From: Cordilura impudica
Lineage: Eukaryota; Arthropoda; Insecta; Diptera; Scathophagidae
Direction of reading: 5' to 3'
Assembly (NCBI GenBank): GCA_963682025.1
Contig: OY821521.1
Span: 116,901,604-116,965,603 of the forward strand
DNA length: 64,000 nt
Positions 36,160-45,904 of the stretch are shown here, one piece after another. The translations under genes and the position numbers were made by a program. How positions within the stretch are numbered: position 1 is the first letter of the stretch; the number at the start of each line of letters is the position of its first letter. The notes below the pieces were generated by a model. It saw only the letters and a list, made by a program, of their open reading frames with translations. It did not search any database and was not told the DNA's origin.

Positions 36160-37226
36160 AATGATGTATTAATAATAAGTGTTTTTAAATATATTTTTTG
36201 TAAATAAAATAACAATAAAACAAAATTATTCAATTGTTGTTTTTATTTCATTCAGTGTATTTGTGATTTTGTTAAACAGACAGCGAACTCAGCGGTTCTG
36301 CTTACTAAAAAAAATCATGTGAGTCCGATCACAGGGGAGATGTGTGAACATCTGGTAATAAATAAAATGCAGAAAACAGAGACAAAAAGGTTATTTCATA
36401 TAATAATTTTATCACCAAACAATCATAAGTCATACCGATTTGTCTTACATGTACGCTGTTTTTGTGATTGTATTGTGAAATAGAAATTTACCCCCCTGCG
36501 CGTATAGATGTTTACACATCAAAAAGTTCTGTCATTATAGAAGCGAAGAAAGATCTGTGTTAACATGTATGTGTTAGTAAACATGTTAACACAGTTCTTT
36601 TTTTCGTTTACATATACACAAAGATAAGAGGCATAACTTTTTTTTATTTACTTACAGTTTTTTTATTACAATCTCATCTTGTTAAATACAGAAGAACATT
36701 ATGAATTCAAAAAAAGTTATGTCTTTAATGGTTTTGCTAAACATTGCCAAATTTATAATGACTAATAGTATTGCTAACTATAAGTAAAGCGAATATGGGT
36801 GTGAGTTTTTGTTAGTAAACAATTTTAAGTTAAGCTTTTGGTTTGTTAAGGTGAATAATAATAGTTAATGGTTGATTCAAACAATATCAAAACTATCAAA
36901 CTGCATGAAAAACCGCATATAGGTTTCTGAATATGAATAATAATAGTCAGAGGGCGATTCAAATCTGAATGAAAAACTGCATTTAGGATTGTGACTTTGT
37001 TAAAAAATAGTGATGCCAGTACACATTTTTCCTTATCTGGTAACTTTTTTAAATAAAAAAAATGTATAGTGTCTTTTTAGGCTTCAATAAATCATAATGT
37101 TGCCACCTCTACCAAATATATTAATAAATAACGAAAAAAGTCGGTAAATTTGTGAAAATAATGCTAAAATAACGGGAAAAGGGTCACTAATCTGCTAAAT
37201 AATGGGTAAAAGGTCGGGCATCTACT
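36160..37226. repeat. AT-rich flank plus dispersed repeat shared with 1-660
   Basis: 36270-36320 ('acagacagcgaact') matches about 498-530, and 36890-37100 matches about 180-390. At 36560-36600 a foldback of 'gtgttaacatgt' and 'acatgttaacac' is visible. No gene is supported. The repeat family is unknown. It might be part of the Maverick-like element carrying the protease remnant upstream, since both lie in one block. Confidence 0.5.
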
Positions 37227-37234
37227 AAATAATG

Positions 37235-39514
37235 TTTAGTTTAGTTTATTTTTTTTATTTGTTCTTCCCATACAACAAGATTTACATCTTTTATATTATA
37301 GTATGGGAATTTTTAAAGAAAAACAAGTTACGGTATACAAAAATATTTAAATAAATTGTATAATTATATAAAGTAAATAAAAAAAATAAATAAAATAAAG
37401 AACTAAATAAATGAATGAGTTTGACATAATTTAACATAAAAGAATCAAATGGTAAAAATTTTGATTAAGAAAAAAAAAAGAGAAAAATGGTTGAAATAAC
37501 GTAGGTATATTAAAAACAATAAGTGACAAACAATTTAAATTTGCATTGAAAAACTAGCAGTTATTTTGTTTTTGAACTGTATTGCGTTGTTGATTTTCTG
37601 TGTTTGATTTGGTAGTAAGTTCCAGAGATAAACGGCATTAAAATAGAACTGCCATTCAGAAATTTTACTACGATATCTTATCGGTACAAGCTTTCTCCCT
37701 CTATTGGATCTTGCAAAGGTTAAGCGGTTGAAAAGGTATGATGGTTCCTTCTGATATATAATTTTGTGTAATAGGACTAGCACCTTTAATTTTAAAATAT
37801 TATCAAACGACATACCATATAGTCTTGTTGAAAACGAGGAAATACGATCAAGTCTGTTTAATCCATAAACATACCTTATAATACTATTGAAGGCCACATT
37901 TAGTTTTCTCTTACTAGTTGAGTCACATAAAGCAAAAATTTCACACCCGTATAATAAAACCGGCATTAGGTAAGATTTTGCAAGTATTATTCTTATATTT
38001 AATGGAGTGCAAGGTTGAGTCGCCCAAAGCGTCCGAAGCATACCATACGTTCTCCCTACCACAACGTTTACATGATTGTTCCAACTAAGTGTGTCATTAA
38101 AAACAATACCCAGATTTTTTGATGAGGACACAATTTCAATTCTCTGATTGTTGAGAACAATATCAAAATCTAGATTATGACGTAGAGTTTTCTTGTGCAT
38201 GATGAGACATTTGGACTTGAGGGGATTCAGACAAAGTCCATTAGCAGTTTCCCAGTTATAAATATTATTTAAATCATCATTAAGTTTTGCTACGTTTTCT
38301 CTGGAAGATATTAGTGGACTGCAAAGATATAGTTGGACGTCATCGGCGTACATGTGTACCTTACAATACTTTACATGCTCTGGCAAGTCATTGGCGTACA
38401 TTGAAAATAAAAGAGGGCCTAGAATTGAGCCTTGCGGAACACCTTTAGGTACATGTAGTGGTCTCGAAAATTGGTTATTAAGGAAGACTGACTGAACACG
38501 GTTTGCCAGGTAGGATTCAATAAGTTTCTTTGAACACATGGAGAAATTAAAAAGCCGGCTAAGTTTTGTTGAAAGTATTGAGTGATCAACTATGTCGAAG
38601 GCTTTAGAATGATCAAGAAGGACTAAAAAGCAAATATTTCCACCATCAATGGCATGACGAATATCATCTGCAACATCTATTAAAGTAGTTTTACAACTAT
38701 GTTTTTGCCTAAAGCCTGATTGCTTTTGCGATAATAGCCCAAATCGTTTTAGGTATTCGTTTATCTGTTTATGCATTATCTTCTCAAGAGCCTTAGAAAA
38801 GAATGGTAGTATTGATATAGGCCTAAACTCAGAGTTTGTCTTAGGCACAGGAATAACCTTTGCATGCTTCCATTGTGTTGGAAACACGCTGGTGGTAAGG
38901 ATCGTATTATACATGTAAGTTATGTATGGTAAGAGGATAGGAAGGATAATTTTGATAAATTTAGGGTGCATGTTATCATATCCAATTGCATTTGATTTTA
39001 TGGCTAAAAGACAGGTAAGGGCCTCATCATTGCTAACACATTGAAAATCAAATGGACTATCATTGTCAGAAATCACTAGGTTATTGATTGTATTGTGTGC
39101 AGGAGGTTGACATTGAACAGTGGGTAAATTAGTAAAAGCTGAATTAAGTTCATCAGGAGTGAGTTCGCAAGTTTTCCTATTACTAGTTCGGCCAATTCCA
39201 ATTTCCCGAATAGTTTTCCATTTCCGTTTGGTGTTAATTGCATTTTCAAAACGGTGGCCATAATATTCAGACTTTGATCTACGAATTTCACGAGTAACTT
39301 CTCTTCTAAGATATCGATATTCTTCTTTAAGTTGAGGTAACTTAAATTTTTTCCAACGTGAAAACGCATTATCTCTTTGACCAATCAGTTGTTTAATATG
39401 TGCTGTAAACCACGATCTTGTATAGGTCCTAATGTTCTTCGTTATCTTAGGTACAGTAAGATCAAATAAGTATGAGATATTTATTCTGAGAACAAAAGGT
39501 TGATGAATCTGTTA
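37235..39514 (-). mobile_element. CR1/L2-group LINE, 5'-truncated, TSD AAATAATG
   Basis: The element's 3' end lies at 37235 with short 'aactaaact' repeats, and its truncated 5' end at about 39514. AAATAATG flanks both sides (37227-37234 and 39515-39522). The flanking sequences (37110-37226 and 39523-39660) belong to one older repeat block, as expected for a clean insertion. Only ORF2 is present. The 3' UTR is about 300 bp. Confidence 0.75.
37535..39510 (-). CDS. CR1/L2-like LINE ORF2 C-terminal part: reverse transcriptase
   Basis: A single open frame runs from the truncated 5' end (about 39510) to the stop at 37535, roughly 650 codons; the first 513 residues from a GTG codon at 39076 understate it. 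The upstream part carries the RT-0 linker (RSWFTAHIKQLIGQRDNAF). The RT follows with FRPISILPFFSKALE, LLDHSKAFDIVDH, VPKGVPQGSILGPLLFS and MYADDVQLYL. Next come the thumb and a C-terminal tail with NAVYLWNLLPNQTQ. The wording fits the CR1/L2 side of the Jockey/CR1 assemblage. The frame is unbroken, so insertion is not very old, but the endonuclease is missing, so it cannot move itself. Confidence 0.8.
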
Positions 39515-39522
39515 AAATAATG

Positions 39523-39885
39523 CTAATAACGGGCAAATTCAAACTTAACGGAATAAAAAAAGTGCTGCCAAGTTAAAAGGTATATAAAAAAAAACTGCAT
39601 TTAGGTTTGTGACTTTGCTAAAAATAGTGCTGCCAGCCCAAAAAAGACCAGTGCTGCCACCCTAAAAGAACTTGATGTGCACATATGTACTAGAATCGTG
39701 GTGTGGTCCATAACATACACAACTATACTACTTCTATGTTTTTAACCTATGATTAAAAAAGAGCAATTTTGATGTTTTTGATTTTTTATAAATTTTAAAA
39801 CAACAAAAATATTTAAATTTTACATCAAAAAAATTATTTATTCGGAAAAACTTAATGAATATTTCCGAAACTATTGCCCTAATTA
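39523..39885. other. Old repeat flank and AT-rich spacer
   Basis: 39540-39660 continues the repeat block interrupted by the CR1-like LINE ('aactgcatttaggtttgtga'). The rest is AT-rich with no feature seen. Confidence 0.4.
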
Positions 39886-39887
39886 AA

Positions 39888-40660
39888 AACAAGTAAGAAA
39901 ATTATAGTCGGTCTAGACCGACTATACGATACCCTATACCATGCGTTTAGAGACCCTATCTTTTAGGCCCAACTAACTGGACATAGAAAATAAGCAAAAA
40001 CCAAATTTGAGTGGGATTTTTATTAATTTTTTTGGCTGCAGATATGAAAAAGTTCATATCGGATGCTATATCTATATAGGGACTTGGTCCAAAAATGGAC
40101 CGATCCTGATCATGTTTGGTAAAGTCTCTTGTATTTGCAAAAATATATACAAACAAAATTTGAGAAGAATCAGTGCAATATTTTTGTTTTTTAATAGATT
40201 TAAGTGAAGATCGGGAAGCAGCTCTATATGGGGTCAAAGGGATCATTTTTGGACTACTCATTAATGGATGTAATGAACGCATACAAACCCAATTTGAGTA
40301 AGAACTATATGACAATTTGGATCTTATGGCAATTTATGTCGATTTCATATGGGTAATTTGTATGGGGGCTAGGTCTGAACATGGACCGATTCTCACCAAT
40401 TTCAATAGCGTTCATCCCATGGCCGATAAAAGCTTATGTACCAAATTTCATCAAAATACATTCATATTTGCGACCTGCAGTTTGATTACAAGCTTTACAT
40501 GGACACACAGACGGACGGACATTGTTAAATCAACTCAGAAAGTGATTCTGATTCGATCGGTATAATTAAAGATGGGTCTAGGTCAAATATTTTTGGTTGT
40601 TACAAACAGCAGCACAAAGTCATTATACCCAAACCACATAGTGGTATAGGGTATAAATAG
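39888..40660. repeat. Dispersed fly repeat with ATACCCTATACC inverted ends
   Basis: Opens 'aacaagtaagaaaattatag' and a GGTCTAGACC palindrome. ATACCCTATACCAT (39929-39942) follows and is matched by its complement GTGGTATAGGGTAT at about 40641-40654. The interior contains 'accaaatttcatcaaaata', 'acatggacacacagacggac' and 'actcagaaagtgattctga', phrases I associate with a widespread non-coding repeat of calyptrate flies. No coding capacity. Confidence 0.65.
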
Positions 40661-41364
40661 TGCAGACATAACTTGGAGGTAATTTAGCTGTGGATTTTCG
40701 TATTTTTTATTTAACCAAATCGGACAAACCGTTCTTGAGTAATGCTAAAATATGTGGTGAAGCCTCCTTCATTTTTTAAATAGCGGTTTATCGCGAGAAC
40801 CAGAGTTAATCCACAAAAAGTGAGTTATCGACTTAGGTCTTCATCAGCAGATGTAGCAAAATTGACTAACAATCCCTATGCCGCAGAATTAGTGTTGCCC
40901 TGTGTTATATATATGGGGTGCATATATAGCTAACGTGTATAAGGTTGACAGCATATTATATTAATATAGTTGTATCATCTGAAAGTCGTTGTATAAATAT
41001 TTTGAAAATTTTTGTAGTTCTCAAACAAAAATGTAGATGTCGCTAGTGTGTGTCTAGACTGATTGGACGGTGTACAGCAGTGTCGGCCATATCGGCACCA
41101 GCGAGCCGAACTCTAATCGGCTTCTTATATGTATACAGCCGAACGAAAACAAAAATACTCACCAAAGAGTAAAAGTAAACAACAATTTCATTCAGTCATA
41201 CGAAAGCTTTTGAACAAAGCAGGTCTATGTCGCATTGCCTTTGAAATTCTTTTATTGTTTTTTTAATAGGTACACAGAGAATATTTACAGCAATGCAAAA
41301 TTTTTTTGTTTTGTGAAAGCTTATATATTTTTTTATAAATGGATTTTTAATAAAAATAAAGCAA
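40661..41364. other. Spacer with hammerhead-like trace and possible hAT-type end
   Basis: Holds the CTGATGA motif described separately at 40820-40860. At about 41083-41110 'cagtgtcggcc' resembles a hAT terminal inverted repeat, but I found no partner. Nothing else is supported. Confidence 0.35.
40820..40860 (-). ncRNA. Degenerate hammerhead-like trace near the Penelope-like element
   Basis: On the minus strand CTGATGA is followed by AGAC-CTAA-GTC, a possible stem II, but then GATAAC instead of GAAA. It lies downstream of the Penelope-like ORF on the same strand, and such elements often carry hammerheads in their terminal regions. The second box is mutated and stem I is not convincing, so at best this is a decayed copy. 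Confidence 0.3.
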
Positions 41365-41549
41365 TCATGTGGAATGAAGAATGGAAAAGTAGTTTCTTCT
41401 TTTGTTTAAACGCGCTAAATGAAGCGGAGTGCCTGGTGTGTAACCATGTATTAAAAATAATAAAGGCATTTAACCTTCAGCGCCATTATAGAAGGTGTCA
41501 CCCTGAACTTATTTTAGTTGTCGAAAACGAAAGAAAAAATTACTATTAA
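41365..41549 (+). pseudogene. Zinc-finger fragment of hAT-transposase / GTF2I-repeat-like type
   Basis: The last 60 codons of an open frame read MWNEEWKSSFFF, then CLVCNHVL and LQRHYRRCHPEL. The pattern is Cys-x2-Cys, about 18 residues, then His-x4-His. This WxxEW...CLxC...NLxRHYxxxH layout is typical of the N-terminal finger in hAT-derived proteins (ZBED5/FAM200/GTF2IRD2 kind). The frame ends right after the finger, so the catalytic part is missing. The preceding part of the same frame (41235-41364) looks like noise. Confidence 0.55.
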
Positions 41550-41935
41550 AACTAAAAGAAAATATAATTCCGTTTTTGGGAACATACCACTCATTAACCT
41601 TTAAAATTTCATATCTATTTAAGTTTTGCTATTTTTTGTTTTTTTTTTAAAGAAATTAATTACTTATTTGATTTAATAAATAAAGTAATAAAAAAGATTA
41701 AATTTTCTTTACATTTTGTTTAAAATTTTCAAAATGTAAGATTTAAAATTTTAAAACAACAAAATATATTTAAAATTTTCCCATATTCATCGTGAACTCA
41801 ACTATTTTCCCTTTTAGTCATTTATATTAACATTCATATAAAACCTACACAAACCAACTCAATATCGGCATTGTGTTACGTCCATGAATTTCGATCAGTG
41901 TAATACAACTAACACATGCTCATAAACACTACTAC
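41550..41935. other. AT-rich spacer, no feature seen
   Basis: A/T runs and short 'aaaattt' repetition, no credible ORF. It precedes the endonuclease end of the Penelope-like element. Confidence 0.4.
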
Positions 41936-43560
41936 TAACTCATTTCTCTCGATGGCCACCACTGATGTACAGCATCTCTAACGTCAATCTCTTGTATGTG
42001 TTTTCTGTTTGTATTATACGAACGTTGTCAAAGTCTGGTGAGTGAGAGTTTTCTGCACAGTGGGACGAAAGTGCAGGTTGTTGTGAATTTTGAGTGTTGC
42101 GTATTCTTGAATTTGATTTGTCTCCGCTGAACCTCGTTTTTAAAGTGTTTTTATAGTTCCGACGTAAACTTTGTCGCAGGCATCTTGTATGCTGTAAATT
42201 TGGTTGTTTTGTCAAGTTTATTGGTTTTGGTGTTGGTGAAGAGTTTCTTCGTAGTATTGTCCATTTTGTAGGCGATTTTTATGTTGCTTTCGTCACAGAA
42301 CTTTATATTGTTCATTCTTTCCGCAATTCTTGGTTCGTATGTGATGCTTTTTAGATTTTAGGCTGTTCTGGATTCGTATATTTTATCTGTGTTGAATTTG
42401 TTGAGCAAAATGTTAATCATAATTGTTTTTTTGTTTTCTCCGTGAAAAATTGTGTCTCTGATCGGTAGTACTCGTTTGATAAAGTTGTTTCGAAAAATAG
42501 TTGATAAGGCGGCCAGATGATGTAGGTTTTTGGTACCAGTTAACTTTGATTGTATTTTTTTCGCGTATTAGTTTTGTATCTAGATATGGCAGCTAGTTGT
42601 TTTGTTATTCTTTCGTGAATTTTATGATTACATGGAAAATCTTCAATACTCCAAGTGTTATTTCTATTTGGTCCTTTTTCACTATTGCCAAAATGTTATT
42701 GACATATTTGGTTAGAAGTTTAGGTTTTATTCATACAGTTTTTTCAAACATTGGTCTAGAAGGTCCTTTATAATAATGTCTGCAATAATCGGAGGTAGTG
42801 CTGATCCCATTGGTAGCCCTTTTAAATTTTGTCTTTGTATTTAAAATACCGAGTATCTTTTATGCAGAATCAAGAAAAATTCCTTCGTCCATTTCATTGA
42901 TGTTTCTATCTGTTGCCATTTATTGTCGATGAGTTTTAATGCATGGTCCACTGGAATACTGGGAAAAAGTAAAACTACGTCAAAGGATATCATGTCCTCG
43001 ATTCTTGTGTTGTTAAGTTTGTTCTTGAACTCTATGGCGCCTGTTACGTTGTATACAGATCCTTCTGTAAGCGTTTTAAGTAAAGTTGTCAAGTATTTGC
43101 ATAATTCGTGGGCTGGTGCGTCGATGTTTGAACAAATTGGTCGTAGTGGTGTTCCTTCTTTGTGAATTTTCTGCATTCCATATATTCTTGGTACTCTTGG
43201 TGTAGTTACTTTTAATTTGAATTTCTCTCTGTCGTTGATAATACCCTGTGTGGCCATCTTGCCAATGATTTCGCTGGTTCTTCTGTGTACGACTCTGTGT
43301 AAAGACATCTGTGTAAAGACTCTTCAAATGATCAATTGTACGGGCATTCATAAACAAATAGGCCTCTTGAGTATTGTCCTACATGCCGTCAATTATGAAG
43401 CCAACTGGTTCAAATTCATCGATACCGCCACAGTGGAAATCAATGTTTTCCATTTCTATGACATAACGACGGATGTTGTCTTTCTTACTCCATTTATAGT
43501 TGGCCAAAACTTTATAAATTTCGCCGCGTTTTTATGACCTGACAAAATTCTTTAATAAGC
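41936..43560 (-). pseudogene. Penelope-like element ORF (RT + endonuclease remnant)
   Basis: Minus strand. The RT core lies at 42841-43308 with VPRIYGMQKIHKEGTPLRPI, SFDVVLLFPSIPVD and ALKLI. It continues in another frame at about 42730-42840 (GLPMGSALPPIIADI). The active-site box at 42695-42706 reads YVNN where the family has YVDD, so both catalytic aspartates are changed. The C-terminal end of the endonuclease region is at 41940-42215 (SSHCAENSHSPDFDNVRI, then YKRLTLEMLYI). In active Penelope elements the GIY-YIG endonuclease follows RT. The copy has many frameshifts and is dead. Confidence 0.85.
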
Positions 43561-43576
43561 AGAACTTATAACATCT

Positions 43577-43777
43577 GTGTTGTTTAAAAGAAGTTTTGCG
43601 GTGCCTTCCAATGAGTTGAACAATGACTTGTATTTAAACAACTCCTCAGCGGCAACCCTATACACTACACGTTCGAAATGTCGTAAACGGTCGTACCATT
43701 ATATGCTCGGTTTTCGCCATCAATGTCTGGAAAGGTCAATCGGCTTGAGTTTAGAAATGGCTCCATGGCAATACGGG
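43577..43777 (-). pseudogene. Unidentified coding-like fragment, left half (split by provirus)
   Basis: GC-richer than its surroundings. On the minus strand a frame around ARIAMEPFLNSS then LTFPDIDGENRAYNG is open from the provirus junction to a stop near 43677. A plus-strand frame is also open at 43577-43777. I do not recognise either. The sequence continues at 52280 once the 43778-52275 provirus and one CGGG copy are discounted, so the fragment predates the insertion. Confidence 0.35.
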
Positions 43778-44278
43778 AGTTATGATATGTAAGCTATCAG
43801 GGTGTAAAAGAAAACACAACTTGTTCTTTTCTGAACTCAACACACACTAATTTTATTTTTGATATTGTTCTTATAGTAACTTAACTTAACAAAAAAAAGG
43901 GGATACAAGAAAGTAATGAAAGTAAATAAAAATGCATTCTAAAGTTTCCAAGAATTTGGGTAAACAAAATTAGTTGATAATAAAAATTACATTCCATAAT
44001 TAACAAGAATTTGAATAAATAAAATTTAGTTTGACCTAAAATTAATTGCTTATTATGTTCATGTTGCAATTGCCATTTAAGTGGATTTAAAGTGGTTTAA
44101 AGAATTCTCAGAACTGATTTGTAAATATTTATTGATACAATGTAATGATTGATATGGGTAATGAACTAAAGTGTATTGTATAATGTGCGTTGTTCAGCAT
44201 TATGCCCTCCGTGGTTTTGGTGGTGGTAGTGTAGTGATGGTTGTTGTTGTTGTTGTTGGTGTGCTGGGTGTCGTAACT
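43778..44278 (-). repeat. 3' LTR of the 8.5-kb errantivirus (501 bp)
   Basis: On the element strand it begins AGTTACGACACCC and ends CATATCATAACT; AGTTA...TAACT-type tips are usual for gypsy-group LTRs. It has one more TTG in the microsatellite near 44241 than the 5' LTR. The env frame ends inside it at 44200. Confidence 0.93.
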
Positions 44279-45897
44279 CCTCCCCCCTTAAGATAGAGCG
44301 ACGGCCACAATGATGTTGTTGGGGTCGGAGCGATATACTGTAGATCGGGTAGGAGATGTTTGTAGCTGTTTTTCCGTTTGATGACTATGATGAGTATAGT
44401 GATGACGATTATGGTACATACTAGGGTTGTAGAAGTTGTGATTGAATGTATTGTTGTTGTCGTTACTTCGAGCTTGTTGACTTTGGTGTCCATTTGGAGA
44501 TTTAAGTCTTTTAGTTTCCTTAGATTCAGAACTTCAGTTGTGGAGTTTGCAGATACATTACTGTTCGGTAACGGGGGAATGTGAACTTGGTCCCAGAAAG
44601 TATCAGCATCATCGTAATATGTTATGCCGTTTATTGAGACATCACAGTGTTGGAAATGTATTAGAGCAGTCCCTTCTACCTTGAGAGTTTTGGTGCTGCA
44701 AGTAGAATTTATTAGTGTTTCTGGTGAATTAATAAAAAGAATGTAATTTGGTTCAGCCTGATAGACTGTTTCTATTTTTCCCACGTCGTTGAGCGGACAG
44801 CTTGCTGCTTTGTTGTTCATTAGGTTTCCAATACAAATTGAGTTTTCAGTATCTTCTTGTTTGGTTGGCTTGTTGCAATAATATGTTCCTTCGATCTTGG
44901 GGCAAAGTGCTTTGTGATGTTGTGTGGAATTTTCATTAAATGTTATATATGGTTCAGTTTTTACAATTTTTGTTTCATATATAGGTAAAGGAATTATATG
45001 GTATAAAAAATAATTTTCATTTGAAATATTAGGTATAAGTATGTTAAATATAATATTTGATTTATTATAGTAGGCTTGCATGCCTAGCATTTCATAAATG
45101 TTTTCGAATGATTCGATTTTTATGTTTTGGGTTTTTAGTTTAAGCTCAATAATATCAAGTTCTTCTGGACTAAGCAGGAATCTTGAAATTATATTGAGTT
45201 TCGATAGAACCACTGCCTCGGCTATATTTGATAAGTGATTTGTTAATAAGTCGATATTAAAGTTAACCTGATTTAGGTATTGTGTTCTAATAATAATGTC
45301 TTCCTCGTGTTGTATTTTGTTGGCTGTGTTTGTCATGTATTTTGCTATTGTGTGTTGTTCATTGTTGATGTGTGCTGTAATGTTCCTGAATCTTTCCATC
45401 ATCTTAAAATTGATTGAGTGTTGGTGTGAGAGCGTGTTTGTGACGTTGTTAAGGTTTGTGTATACGTTGGCTATTTGTTCGTTAATCGTTTGTGCGTCTT
45501 TGGCGTCCATGTTACCCGTTATTATTTTAATCGCTGAACCTAGCCCGTTGAACAAACCTCTTTTTTGTCTTTGAGTCGGGTACAACGTTAAAAATTTATT
45601 CTTTAATTCCTTGAGTTTTAGTGTAGTTACTTTTTCAATGTTAGTCTCGGATGTATGTTTCTCAAAAAGTGTAAGGGTGGTCTCAATATCGTCAATATTA
45701 GTTTTGTAGTCTTCAAGATTAATAATATGTATAAGGTTGTTAAAATGAGTAATGGATCTTGCAGGACCCAATCGTAGAGGTAAGATTTTCTGATTGGTTG
45801 GCAAGTTGTGTACTTCGAGTATTTGTGTGTGAGTTGGAGAGGTTCTGTAGGAAAAATAAATTAGTGTTAGTATAGCACGAGTACAGTGTTTTTGTAT
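44200..45897 (-). CDS. env: Errantivirus Env (baculovirus F-type fusion glycoprotein)
   Basis: Envelope protein of about 565 codons in an open frame starting just after a stop at 45898-45900. The 534-residue reading from a TTG at 45804 omits a hydrophobic segment (LTLIYFSY) that is probably the signal peptide. Visible parts are a furin-type site RQKR followed by a GLFNGLGSAIK fusion-peptide region (about residue 83 of the TTG reading), heptad-like helical stretches, and Cys-rich segments. A transmembrane helix (LVCTIIVITILIIVI) lies about 60 residues before the end. No in-frame ATG is seen near the start. A splice acceptor-like TTTTCCTACAG at about 45847-45857 suggests env is read from a spliced RNA, as in other errantiviruses. 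The C-terminal 26 codons lie in the LTR and include a Thr/Pro run. Confidence 0.88.
   Translation of the reverse strand: MQKHCTRAILTLIYFSYRTSPTHTQILEVHNLPTNQKILPLRLGPARSITHFNNLIHIINLEDYKTNIDDIETTLTLFEKHTSETNIEKVTTLKLKELKNKFLTLYPTQRQKRGLFNGLGSAIKIITGNMDAKDAQTINEQIANVYTNLNNVTNTLSHQHSINFKMMERFRNITAHINNEQHTIAKYMTNTANKIQHEEDIIIRTQYLNQVNFNIDLLTNHLSNIAEAVVLSKLNIISRFLLSPEELDIIELKLKTQNIKIESFENIYEMLGMQAYYNKSNIIFNILIPNISNENYFLYHIIPLPIYETKIVKTEPYITFNENSTQHHKALCPKIEGTYYCNKPTKQEDTENSICIGNLMNNKAASCPLNDVGKIETVYQAEPNYILFINSPETLINSTCSTKTLKVEGTALIHFQHCDVSINGITYYDDADTFWDQVHIPPLPNSNVSANSTTEVLNLRKLKDLNLQMDTKVNKLEVTTTTIHSITTSTTLVCTIIVITILIIVIKRKNSYKHLLPDLQYIAPTPTTSLWPSLYLKGGGVTTPSTPTTTTTTITTLPPPKPRRA
44279..44292 (-). 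promoter_or_regulatory. Polypurine tract
   Basis: On the element strand CTTAAGGGGGGAGG sits directly before the 3' LTR, the expected primer for plus-strand DNA synthesis. Confidence 0.85.
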
Positions 45898-45904
45898 TTA
45901 TTTA

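Noticed and set aside
39076..39384. Separate minus-strand ORF of 102 residues before the CR1-like RT
   Set aside because: The RT frame itself extends upstream through this region with sensible RT-0 sequence; the 102-residue frame is an overlapping shadow.
41083..41110. hAT terminal inverted repeat (cagtgtcggcc)
   Set aside because: No complementary partner or 8-bp duplication was found within a few kilobases; kept only as a remark.
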